Assembly (NCBI GenBank): GCA_910586015.1 | Contig: CAJUGJ010000007.1 | Span: forward strand, 70,435-134,434 | Source of the DNA: an uncultured Lachnospiraceae bacterium | GTDB lineage: Bacteria > Bacillota > Clostridia > Lachnospirales > Lachnospiraceae | Direction: 5' to 3' | DNA: 64,000 nt | Shown here: one piece after another, positions 26,346-34,929 of the stretch | Position numbering within the stretch: position 1 is the first letter of the stretch | Layout of the letters: each line of letters begins with the position of its first letter | Program-made: the position numbers and the translations under genes | The notes under the pieces: model-generated | Told to the model about the DNA's origin: nothing | The model's input: the letters and a program-made list of their open reading frames with translations, nothing else | Database searches by the model: none

Positions 26346-28349
26346 GTGAATGATATAATAAGACCTGATTTAAAAAAGATCCAAATAACAGACGAGTTTT
26401 GGAAAAAGGAAATAGAATTAATAAGAAATACTGTTATTCCCTATCAATGGGAAGCTTTAAATGACAATGTACCAGACGCAGAGCCAAGTTATTGTATGCA
26501 CAATTTTAAAGTGGCAGGGAAATTAAATGAGAAAATCAGACAAAATGCAGATTTTGTACAGCCAGTTTATACGACAAATGGCTTTTGTGTATGGCCAGAT
26601 GATCCTAAAAAGCCAGAAGATCGTTTCTATGGTTTTGTTTTTCAAGACAGTGATTTTGCAAAGTGGATTGAAGCGGTTGCCTATTCTCTGCAACAATATT
26701 CTGATCCAGAGCTAGAAAAGACAGCAGATGAAGCAATCGATATTGTATGCAGTGCACAGCGATCCGATGGATATTTGGATACATTTTATATTATTAATGA
26801 TATTACAAAACGCTTTACTAATTTAAGAGATCATCATGAACTATATTGTTTTGGTCATTTGGTAGAAGGGGCAGTTGCCTACTATGAAGCCACTGGAAAA
26901 AATAAATTATTACAAGCGGTATGTCGCTATGCAGATTGTATTGCAGAACATATAGGTGCAGAAGAAGAAAAGTTACAGGGGTATCCGGGACACGAAATTG
27001 CTGAAATGGCATTAGCTCGGTTATATGAAGTTACAAAAGAAGAAAAATATTTAAAACTGGGTCTGTATTTTGTGAATGAAAGAGGAAAACGACCATACTA
27101 TTTTGATAAAGAGCACCCACCAAAAGAAAAAGAGAAAGAAAAATTACGATATCAATATCAACAGGCACATCTGCCAGTACGTGAACAGACAGAAGCAGTA
27201 GGCCACGCAGTAAGAGCAGTTTATCTCTATTCGGGAATGGCTGATTTTGCAAGACTTACAGGGGATAAAACATTAAGGGAAACATGTCAAAATATCTGGG
27301 ATGATATTGTAAATCGAAAGATGTATATTACAGGAGGTATCGGTGCAACTCATATAGGAGAGGCGTTTTCATTTGCCTATGATCTTCCAAATGATACAGT
27401 TTATGCAGAAACTTGTGCTTCTGTTGGAATGGTATTTTTCGCAAGAAGAATGTTAGAAATAGAGCAGAACTCAAAATATGCCGATATTATGGAGAGAGAA
27501 TTATACAATGTTATTTTATCTGGTATGGGATTAGAAGGCACCAGCTTTTTCTACGTAAATCCTTTAGAGATACTTCCAGAGGCATGTCATAAAGATGAGA
27601 GAAAAGCACATGTAGAACCAATCCGTCAGAAATGGTTTGGATGTGCCTGCTGTCCTCCAAATTTGGCGAGGTTAATTAGTTCAATTGGATCTTATATTTT
27701 TACAGAAATAGATAATTGTATATTTGTTCATCTGTATATTGGATGTCGTTTTGAGAAAAAACTTAAATCTGGAACAGCGATCATTTCTATCCAATCGGAA
27801 TTTCCATGGGATGGAAAAGTGAAAATTTCTGTAGATTGTAATACTGACGAACCATTTACAATAGCACTGCGAATTCCTGATTGGTGTAAAGATTTTCAAA
27901 TAGCAGGTGTAGAACAGATAGAGTCTGAAATGAAACTGGGATATCTTTATATTACAAAGACATGGAGTTCGAAAGATTTCATAAATTTAGTATTTCCAAT
28001 GGAGGTTCAGATATTAGACGCAGATACCAGAGTACGTGAAGATATTGGAAAGGCAGCAGTCAGAAGAGGACCAATTATTTATTGTCTGGAAGAAGCGGAT
28101 AACGGAAAAGATCTGCATTTATTGAAAATAGATGAAAGTTCGGAATTTCAAATAGAAAAACAAAAGATAGCAACAGAATCTATTATAGCAGTAAAAGCAC
28201 AGGGATGGCGACAGAAAAAATCCGAAAAAACAGCTTTATACACTCCTCATATAAAGCCTGAATTTGAAAACACTACCCTGACATGGATTCCATATTATAC
28301 TTGGTCTAATAGAGGAGAAGGAGAAATGCAGGTCTGGACAAGGATTTAA
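26346..28349 (+). CDS. Glycoside hydrolase family 127 (beta-L-arabinofuranosidase-type)
   Basis: A 667-aa protein starting at GTG 26346 behind AGAGGATG. It has the (alpha/alpha)6 barrel pattern of GH127: DGYLDTFY, HELYCFGHLVEGAVAYYEAT, a metal/active-site region with YAETCASVGMV, and GCACCPPNLARLI containing the cysteines that serve as nucleophile and zinc ligands in this family. No signal peptide is present, so it acts in the cytoplasm on imported arabino-oligosaccharides. No transporter sits beside it. Confidence 0.92.
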   Translation: MNDIIRPDLKKIQITDEFWKKEIELIRNTVIPYQWEALNDNVPDAEPSYCMHNFKVAGKLNEKIRQNADFVQPVYTTNGFCVWPDDPKKPEDRFYGFVFQDSDFAKWIEAVAYSLQQYSDPELEKTADEAIDIVCSAQRSDGYLDTFYIINDITKRFTNLRDHHELYCFGHLVEGAVAYYEATGKNKLLQAVCRYADCIAEHIGAEEEKLQGYPGHEIAEMALARLYEVTKEEKYLKLGLYFVNERGKRPYYFDKEHPPKEKEKEKLRYQYQQAHLPVREQTEAVGHAVRAVYLYSGMADFARLTGDKTLRETCQNIWDDIVNRKMYITGGIGATHIGEAFSFAYDLPNDTVYAETCASVGMVFFARRMLEIEQNSKYADIMERELYNVILSGMGLEGTSFFYVNPLEILPEACHKDERKAHVEPIRQKWFGCACCPPNLARLISSIGSYIFTEIDNCIFVHLYIGCRFEKKLKSGTAIISIQSEFPWDGKVKISVDCNTDEPFTIALRIPDWCKDFQIAGVEQIESEMKLGYLYITKTWSSKDFINLVFPMEVQILDADTRVREDIGKAAVRRGPIIYCLEEADNGKDLHLLKIDESSEFQIEKQKIATESIIAVKAQGWRQKKSEKTALYTPHIKPEFENTTLTWIPYYTWSNRGEGEMQVWTRI

Positions 28350-28373
28350 AAACGAGAATTTCTTAAAAACTTC

Positions 28374-28690
28374 TTGACAATATGTATAGAATTGTACTAA
28401 GATAGAAAAATAAGAAAAAGGCGTTGATGAAGAGAGTAGGAACTGTAGAAATTTACAGCGAGTCGTGAATTGGTGTAAGCACGGCAAAAGTAGACAGTTT
28501 TCTGAAGATCACTTCATAGCTGCAAGCTGAAATGGAAGCAAAGTAGGTGATGCCGGGATTTCCCGTTATAGAAATAATGTATCATGCAGCAGGATCTGTA
28601 GATTCTGACACTGCGGCGTATGTGAAACCAGATGGTATCAAAAAGATTATCACAGCTCTCATCCGGTTTTGGATGGGAGCTTTTTACATT
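28374..28690 (+). promoter_or_regulatory. T-box riboswitch (Ile) controlling ileS
   Basis: A TTGACA (28374-28379) / TAAGAT promoter starts a leader with the Stem I AGTA motif (28435-28438) and, opposite, the specifier codon ATC (28508-28510), which reads Ile. A T-box-like GATGGTATCA (28631-28640) contains TGGT to pair with an ACCA tRNA end. The terminator stem GCTCTCATCC / GGATGGGAGC (28655-28680) with TTTTT follows. Uncharged tRNA-Ile should allow read-through into ileS. Confidence 0.88.
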
Positions 28691-28763
28691 GACGCAGAAA
28701 GACAATACAGCTCTTCTGTAAATTTAAAAAGTAAAAAGGCTATATGCGGAAATGAGGTTAAAA

Positions 28764-31700
28764 ATGTATCAAAAAGTATCTTCGGATCTAAATTTTGTAG
28801 ACAGAGAAAAAGAGATTTTAGAGTTTTGGAAGGAAAATAAAATCTTTGAAAAAAGTATGGATTCCAGTGAACAAAAAGAAACGTATATGTTTTATGATGG
28901 ACCTCCGACTGCAAATGGAAAACCACATATTGGTCATGTTTTAACCAGAGTAATCAAAGACATGATTCCTAGATATCGCACAATGAAAGGATATATTGTT
29001 CCAAGAAAAGCAGGGTGGGATACACATGGACTTCCAGTAGAAATTGAGGTAGAAAAGAAGTTAGGACTAGATGGCAAAGAACAGATTGAACAATATGGAA
29101 TGGAGCCATTTATTAAGCAATGTAAAGAAAGTGTGTGGAAATACAAAGGAATGTGGGAGGATTTTTCTAGTCAGGTTGGCTTTTGGGCAGACATGGAACA
29201 TCCTTATGTCACATATGACAATAATTTTATTGAGTCCGAATGGTGGGCATTAAAAAAGATTTGGGAGAAAGGACTTTTATATAAAGGCTTTAAAATTGTT
29301 CCATATTGTCCACGTTGTGGAACTCCGCTTTCTGCTCAAGAAGTAGCTCAAGGATATAAAGACGTAAAAGAAAAGTCTGCAATCGCAAAATTTCGATTGA
29401 CCAAAACAGAAAATGAATATATTTTAGCTTGGACAACAACCCCTTGGACGCTGCCGTCTAATGTAGCCTTGGCAGTTAATCCAAAAGAAACTTATGTAAA
29501 AGTAAAGGTTTTAACAGACGAAAAAGGAACAATAGAGTATTATATTCTCGCAGAGGCATTACTTTCTGTTTTAGATGGAGAATATGAAGTAGTAAACACA
29601 TATCAAGGTAAAGATTTAGAATATTGGGAATACGAGCCTTTATTTGACTATGCTTTTTTCCTTCCTGATGGTACAAAAAATCCAAATGCAGACAGAGATC
29701 ATGTTTTGGGAAAGAAGGCATTTTATGTAGTTTGTGCGGATTATGTTACACTTACAGATGGTACTGGAGTAGTGCATATTGCTCCAGCTTTTGGTGCAGA
29801 TGATGCAGAAGTGGGAAGAAACTATGATCTGCCATTTTTACAGCTAGTAGATGAAAAGGGTTGTATGAAGCCAGAAACAAAAGAATTATCAGGATTGTTT
29901 TGTAAAAAAGCAGATGAAATCGTTATGAAAACACTGGCTTTAAAAGGATTGTTATTTAAAGTTTTGAAGTTTGAACACAGTTATCCTTTCTGTTGGAGAT
30001 GTGATACTCCATTGATTTATTATGCAAGAGAATCATGGTTTATTAAAATGACTGCGGTAAAAGAAGAATTGATTCGCAATAACAATACAATTCACTGGAT
30101 TCCAGAAAGTATTGGAAAAGGCAGATTTGGTGATTGGCTTGAAAATGTTCAGGATTGGTCTATTAGTCGAAATCGTTATTGGGGAACTCCACTCAATATC
30201 TGGCAGTGTGAGTGTGGGGAACTTCATTCGGTTGGAAGCATTGCAGAGTTAAAAGAGCTTTCAGAAAACTGTCCAGAAGAAATAGAACTACATCGACCTT
30301 ATATTGATCATGTGACAATTCGATGCCCTAAGTGTCAAAAACAGATGAAGCGAGTGTCAGAGGTTATTGACTGTTGGTTTGACTCTGGAGCAATGCCATT
30401 TGCACAACATCATTATCCATTTGAAAATAAGGAATTATTTGAAAAACAGTTTCCAGCAGATTTTATCTCAGAGGCTGTCGATCAGACAAGAGGATGGTTT
30501 TATTCTCTTCTTGCAGAATCAACATTACTTTTTGACTGTGCACCTTATAAAAATGTTATTGTGCTTGGTCATGTACAGGATAAAAATGGTCAGAAGATGT
30601 CTAAAACAAAGGGAAATGCTGTCGATCCATTTGAAGCATTAGAACGTTTTGGAGCAGATGCCATCAGATGGTATTTTTATAGTAATTCAGCTCCTTGGCT
30701 TCCAAATCGATTTCATGATAAGGCAGTGCAAGAAGGACAGAGAAAATTTTTAGGAACACTTTGGAACACATATGCCTTTTTTGTACTTTATGCTAACATT
30801 GATGAATTTGATGCAAGTAAGTATTCTTTAGAATATGAAAAATTATCTGTTATGGATCGGTGGCTACTTTCCCGTCTTAATTCTGTTGTCAAAGAAGTAG
30901 ATGATCATTTAGAAAATTACCGGATTCCGGGAGCTGCTACAGCACTATTAAACTTTGTAGATGAGATGAGTAACTGGTATGTACGCCGTGGCAGAGAACG
31001 TTTTTGGGCAAAAGGAATGGAACAGGATAAAATCAATGCCTATATGACTCTTTATACTACATTAGTCACAATAAGTAAAGTAGCAGCACCAATGATTCCT
31101 TTTATGGCAGAACAGATCTATCGCAATCTGGTTTGTAGTATTGATAAAAGTGCACCAGAAAGTGTACATTTATGTACTTTCCCAGCCTACAAAGAGGAAT
31201 GGATCGATACTAAACTGGAAGAAAAAATGGATCAGGTACTACAAATTGTTGTTCTTGGTCGTGCCTGCCGCAATACTGCAAATATGAAACAGCGTCAGCC
31301 ATTAGGAAAGATGTATGTAAAGTCGGAAACAAAAGAAGAATTATCTGAATTTTACCGTGAAATCATCGAAGAAGAATTGAATGTAAAACAGGTAATATTT
31401 ACACAGGAGGTAAACGATTTTACTTCTTATACCTTCAAGCCACAACTAAAGACACTTGGAAAGAGATTTGGAAGTCGCATAAATGCACTCAAAGAAACGC
31501 TTTCTAACTTAAATGGCAGTGCTGCAATGGAACAGTTAAATGAAAAAGGAACTTTAACTGTAATGGTAGATGGTGTATCAGAGGTGTTAGAAAAATCAGA
31601 TCTGCTGATTGAAACATCTCAGATGGAAGGCTATATCACAAATTCAGATCGTGGAATTACAGTAGTTTTAGATACCAATTTGACCGAAGAATTGATCGAA

Positions 31701-31949
31701 GAAGGATATGTAAGAGAAGTAATCAGTAAAATTCAGACTATGCGTAAAGATGCCGGTTTCGAGGTCATGGATCATATTCGTGTATATGAAGTCGGAAATG
31801 AAAATATTCGTGCTATTATGGAAAGAAATCAGGAAGAAATTAAACGGATTGTTTTAGCAGAAGAATTACTTTTCGAAGTGAAAACACAAATCATGAAAGA
31901 ATGGAATCTCAACGGGCAAGAGGTAGAACTTGGAGTAGAAAAACTATAA
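28764..31949 (+). CDS. ileS: Isoleucyl-tRNA synthetase, long (type 2-like) form
   Basis: The start is set at ATG 28764 because GAGGT lies just before it; this gives 1061 aa. Class I signatures are PPTANGKPHIGHVL (HIGH) near residue 55 and NGQKMSKTKGNA (KMSKS). The editing domain includes WTTTPWTLPSNVALA. The length of over 1050 residues and the GWDTHGLPVEIEVEKKLG context resemble the eukaryote-like IleRS2 class, which is less sensitive to mupirocin than the 920-aa type 1 enzyme. The class assignment is from length and motifs only. Expression is controlled by the upstream T-box. Confidence 0.95.
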   Translation: MYQKVSSDLNFVDREKEILEFWKENKIFEKSMDSSEQKETYMFYDGPPTANGKPHIGHVLTRVIKDMIPRYRTMKGYIVPRKAGWDTHGLPVEIEVEKKLGLDGKEQIEQYGMEPFIKQCKESVWKYKGMWEDFSSQVGFWADMEHPYVTYDNNFIESEWWALKKIWEKGLLYKGFKIVPYCPRCGTPLSAQEVAQGYKDVKEKSAIAKFRLTKTENEYILAWTTTPWTLPSNVALAVNPKETYVKVKVLTDEKGTIEYYILAEALLSVLDGEYEVVNTYQGKDLEYWEYEPLFDYAFFLPDGTKNPNADRDHVLGKKAFYVVCADYVTLTDGTGVVHIAPAFGADDAEVGRNYDLPFLQLVDEKGCMKPETKELSGLFCKKADEIVMKTLALKGLLFKVLKFEHSYPFCWRCDTPLIYYARESWFIKMTAVKEELIRNNNTIHWIPESIGKGRFGDWLENVQDWSISRNRYWGTPLNIWQCECGELHSVGSIAELKELSENCPEEIELHRPYIDHVTIRCPKCQKQMKRVSEVIDCWFDSGAMPFAQHHYPFENKELFEKQFPADFISEAVDQTRGWFYSLLAESTLLFDCAPYKNVIVLGHVQDKNGQKMSKTKGNAVDPFEALERFGADAIRWYFYSNSAPWLPNRFHDKAVQEGQRKFLGTLWNTYAFFVLYANIDEFDASKYSLEYEKLSVMDRWLLSRLNSVVKEVDDHLENYRIPGAATALLNFVDEMSNWYVRRGRERFWAKGMEQDKINAYMTLYTTLVTISKVAAPMIPFMAEQIYRNLVCSIDKSAPESVHLCTFPAYKEEWIDTKLEEKMDQVLQIVVLGRACRNTANMKQRQPLGKMYVKSETKEELSEFYREIIEEELNVKQVIFTQEVNDFTSYTFKPQLKTLGKRFGSRINALKETLSNLNGSAAMEQLNEKGTLTVMVDGVSEVLEKSDLLIETSQMEGYITNSDRGITVVLDTNLTEELIEEGYVREVISKIQTMRKDAGFEVMDHIRVYEVGNENIRAIMERNQEEIKRIVLAEELLFEVKTQIMKEWNLNGQEVELGVEKL

Positions 31950-31975
31950 AAATGAAATAGGGATAGTAACATTAG

Positions 31976-32007
31976 AAGAGGGAGTCTATTATAGACTTCC
32001 TCTTTTT
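31976..32007 (+). terminator. Terminator of ileS
   Basis: Thirteen-bp stem AAGAGGGAGTCTA / TAGACTTCCTCTT (one G-U pair) with a 3-base loop, running into TTTTT. Confidence 0.9.
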
Positions 32008-32185
32008 AATAACAGGATAAACGATGGAATCCATTTTAATTTTGAGAGGATGATATTTTTTAAAATTGAAAAATTATATATTTTTTAGTATCTTCATTCT
32101 GATAACTACAGTCTGAGCATATCTGGCTGCTGGCATAGAAGGTATCTATTTTGATATATTTCCTGCCGTTCCCTTATACGCTAAC

Positions 32186-32365
32186 TCAGTATTTAGCCTG
32201 AACTATCATCTGATACTTGTGGTGAAATATAGAAGAAGAGTGATAGATGATATTATTTCAGACAGAGCAAAAAGAATATTTGAGTATATATGTCCTAAAT
32301 ATAATATTACTATGTCACATAAAACAGTTGTATTTGATAAAAACATATATTATTATTTAAGATAA
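32186..32365 (+). pseudogene. Truncated IS200/IS605 TnpA (Y1 transposase) remnant
   Basis: The frame from 32186 reads SVFSLNYHLILVVKYRRRVI and then DRAKRIFEYICPKYNITM, the beginning of a Y1 transposase. It ends after about 45 matching residues, before the HUH motif and the catalytic tyrosine. No initiation codon or partner tnpB is nearby. It is a relic lying between ileS and luxS. The stretch 32010-32185 shows no gene. Confidence 0.75.
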
Positions 32366-32384
32366 ATGATATAAGGAGAAGATT

Positions 32385-32864
32385 ATGGATAAAATTGCAA
32401 GTTTTACAGTAAATCATCTAAATTTATTGACTGGATTATATGTTTCAAGAACAGATAAGTTAGGAGAAGAAAACATTACTACCTTTGATTTACGATTTAC
32501 CAGACCGAATACAGAGCCTGTTATGGATACGGCTGCTATTCATGCGATAGAGCATTTAGCTGCAACTTTTTTACGAAATCATAAGGAATGGAAAGAACGT
32601 ATTATTTATTTTGGACCAATGGGGTGTCGCACTGGATTTTATTTAATCTTAGCAGGAAATTTAAAGCCAGAAGATATTTTAGAATTACTGAAAGAGATGT
32701 GTCATTTTATTTTAGAGTTTGAGGGAGAAATTCCGGGAGCAAGTGCTAAAGACTGCGGAAACTATTTGGACATGAATCTTTCTATGGCAAAGTATTATAC
32801 TTCTAAATATTATGAAGAAGTATTAAAAGATCCAAAGCCAACGCGAATGAACTATCCGTTATAA
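32385..32864 (+). CDS. luxS: S-ribosylhomocysteine lyase (autoinducer-2 synthase)
   Basis: A 159-aa LuxS, cleaving S-ribosylhomocysteine to homocysteine and DPD, the precursor of AI-2. The metal ligands are His53 and His57 in the HAIEH motif plus Cys124, with catalytic Cys81 in GPMGCRTGFY. Length and motif spacing are normal for the family. It is followed after 24 bases by aroD on the same strand. The upstream 20 bases contain ATAAGGAGAAG as ribosome-binding site. Confidence 0.98.
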   Translation: MDKIASFTVNHLNLLTGLYVSRTDKLGEENITTFDLRFTRPNTEPVMDTAAIHAIEHLAATFLRNHKEWKERIIYFGPMGCRTGFYLILAGNLKPEDILELLKEMCHFILEFEGEIPGASAKDCGNYLDMNLSMAKYYTSKYYEEVLKDPKPTRMNYPL

Positions 32865-32888
32865 AGTCATATAGAAATGAGGAGAAAG

Positions 32889-33665
32889 ATGCCAAAAATA
32901 GAAACAGTAAAATTAAAAGAGGTAGTACTTGGTGAGGGAAGACCAAAGATCTGTATTCCACTGACAGCAAAAACAAAAGAAGAATTAATTGTACAGGCAA
33001 GAATAGCCTCAAATAGTTGTGCAGATCTCATAGAATGGAGGGCAGATCTGTTTTTGGAGAATTTAGATAGGGATCATCTGCTTTTTGTACTGGATATAGT
33101 AAAGAAGTCTTTAGGTTCCATTCCTCTGTTATTTACCTGTAGAACAAAAAAAGAAGGAGGAGGAAAAAATTTTTCCGAAACGGAATATGCTAACTTAAAT
33201 CAGTTTGCTGCTGAAAGCGGACTGGTGGATTTAGTGGATATTGAGGCTTTTTTTGGACAGGATCAATCTTTTGTAAAGAAAATGATTGAAACGATACACT
33301 CATTTTCAACTCCAGTAATTGCTTCTAATCACGAATTTCATAAGACGCCATCTAGTAAAGAGATGGTAGAACGAATGTGTTTTATGCAGGAAATAGGAGC
33401 AGATATTGTGAAACTAGCAGTTATGCCAGTTTGTGCGAAAGATGTACTTTCCCTGCTCTGTGCTACAGAAGAAATGGTGCGATGTTTTGCAGTAAAGCCC
33501 ATTGTTACAATGTCAATGGGGAAAGAAGGCATTCTCAGCCGCATTTGCGGAGAAATTTTTGGAAGTGCACTCACATTTGGAGCAATAGGAGAATGTTCTG
33601 CACCCGGACAGCTTCCCGCAGATAAACTAAAAGAAATATTGATGATTTTACACGAAGGCAATTAG
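32889..33665 (+). CDS. aroD: Type I 3-dehydroquinate dehydratase
   Basis: Starting at ATG 32889 (GAGGAGA just upstream; an earlier ATG at 32877 is less well placed), the 258-aa protein has the class I signature IEWRADLF, the catalytic His in SNHEFHKTP and the Schiff-base Lys in DIVKLAVMP. It dehydrates 3-dehydroquinate to 3-dehydroshikimate in the shikimate pathway, or acts in quinate use. It is isolated from other aro genes here and convergent with the amidohydrolase gene only 10 bases away. Confidence 0.95.
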   Translation: MPKIETVKLKEVVLGEGRPKICIPLTAKTKEELIVQARIASNSCADLIEWRADLFLENLDRDHLLFVLDIVKKSLGSIPLLFTCRTKKEGGGKNFSETEYANLNQFAAESGLVDLVDIEAFFGQDQSFVKKMIETIHSFSTPVIASNHEFHKTPSSKEMVERMCFMQEIGADIVKLAVMPVCAKDVLSLLCATEEMVRCFAVKPIVTMSMGKEGILSRICGEIFGSALTFGAIGECSAPGQLPADKLKEILMILHEGN

Positions 33666-33675
33666 ACAGTTTATA

Positions 33676-34875
33676 TTAAGATTTTACCTGTGTACGTTGA
33701 TCCTTATAGTAATCGTATACAATTTGACCATCAATAATGGTATATAAGCAGTTAGTAAATACCTCCATTGGGTTTCCATCAAAAATGGCAATGTCAGCAT
33801 CTTTGCCTTCTTTTAAAGAACCAACTCGATTATCAACTCGACAGATTTGGGCTGGATTAATAGTGATAGCACGCATAGCTTCTTTTTTCCCAAGTCCAGA
33901 TTTAGCAGCAAGACCAGCACAAAGAGGAAGAGACTGAATTAAAGAAACGGGATGATCTGTAGTAATTGCTACTTGAACTCCTGCCTTTGAAAGAACTCCT
34001 GCGGTTTTAAATGCCATGTTTTGAACTTCAATTTTATTTCTGGAAGCTAAGTCAGGCCCTACAATAGCAGGAAATTTACTAGCTGCGATCTCAGATGCAA
34101 TCAAATGACCTTCACTACAGTGATCTAAAGTAAGATCTAAATGGAATTCTTTTGCAATCCGAATTGCAGTTAAAATGTCATCTGTTCGATGGACATGAGC
34201 TTTGATTGGAATTTTTCTTTCAAAGACAGGAATCCAAGCCTCTTTTTTAAAATCAGGTGTCCAGTCTTTAAAGTTCCTTTCTTTCTTCCATTTTAAATAA
34301 TACTGTTGTGCCTCAAAAAGTTCTTCCCGTAACATAGAAGCAGTTGCCATTCGAGTTGCGGGCATTTTATTTTGTGTACCATAATTGACTTTAGGGTTCT
34401 CGCCAAAAGCTACTTTCATGGCAGCGGGTTCTAAAATACAAAGCCTATCAATTTCTCTACCCTTTGTTTTCATAAACAAAAATTGTCCGCCTACTACATT
34501 GGAGCTGCCGGGGCCTGCCATTACAGAAGTAATACCTGCACGTACTGCGTCGTCAAATGCGGCATCCATTGGATTAATAGCATCGAGAGCTCGAAGATAC
34601 GGAGTGATTGGATTTGTAACTTCATTACAGTCATCGCCCTCCTTTGCCATTTTTGATTCGGTAATTCCAATATGACAATGTGCTTCAATCAGTCCGGGAT
34701 AGACAAAACAGCCACGAGCATCTAGGATAGTCAGTGGTTGTTTTGTCTGAGGAATATCATTTTGAGAAATAGAAGGGGAAATCGCTTTAATTTTGCCATC
34801 TTCAATGAAAAGATCCCTGACTATTGGCATATCATCTTCCATTGTAACTAATGTTCCATTTTGGATTAACAACAT
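33676..34875 (-). CDS. Metal-dependent amidohydrolase
   Basis: A 399-aa amidohydrolase. The metal-binding HCHIG follows the beta-sandwich start (FVYPGLIEAHCHIG). Further ligands are in KAHVHR, LDHCSEGH and the TTDHPV aspartate region. It resembles imidazolonepropionase/dipeptidase-like amidohydrolases of unknown substrate. It begins 54 bases after glgX and may be the last gene of the riboswitch-controlled unit. No terminator is seen in the 10-base gap to aroD. Confidence 0.9.
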   Translation of the reverse strand: MLLIQNGTLVTMEDDMPIVRDLFIEDGKIKAISPSISQNDIPQTKQPLTILDARGCFVYPGLIEAHCHIGITESKMAKEGDDCNEVTNPITPYLRALDAINPMDAAFDDAVRAGITSVMAGPGSSNVVGGQFLFMKTKGREIDRLCILEPAAMKVAFGENPKVNYGTQNKMPATRMATASMLREELFEAQQYYLKWKKERNFKDWTPDFKKEAWIPVFERKIPIKAHVHRTDDILTAIRIAKEFHLDLTLDHCSEGHLIASEIAASKFPAIVGPDLASRNKIEVQNMAFKTAGVLSKAGVQVAITTDHPVSLIQSLPLCAGLAAKSGLGKKEAMRAITINPAQICRVDNRVGSLKEGKDADIAIFDGNPMEVFTNCLYTIIDGQIVYDYYKDQRTQVKS

Positions 34876-34929
34876 ACAGCAACCTCCTATAAATTTTATA
34901 GGAATTTAGTATTTCCGAAAATACATTGT

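Noticed and set aside
28547..28840. Small protein gene in the ileS leader
   Set aside because: The open frame crosses the T-box terminator and has no family resemblance; the region is explained by the riboswitch.
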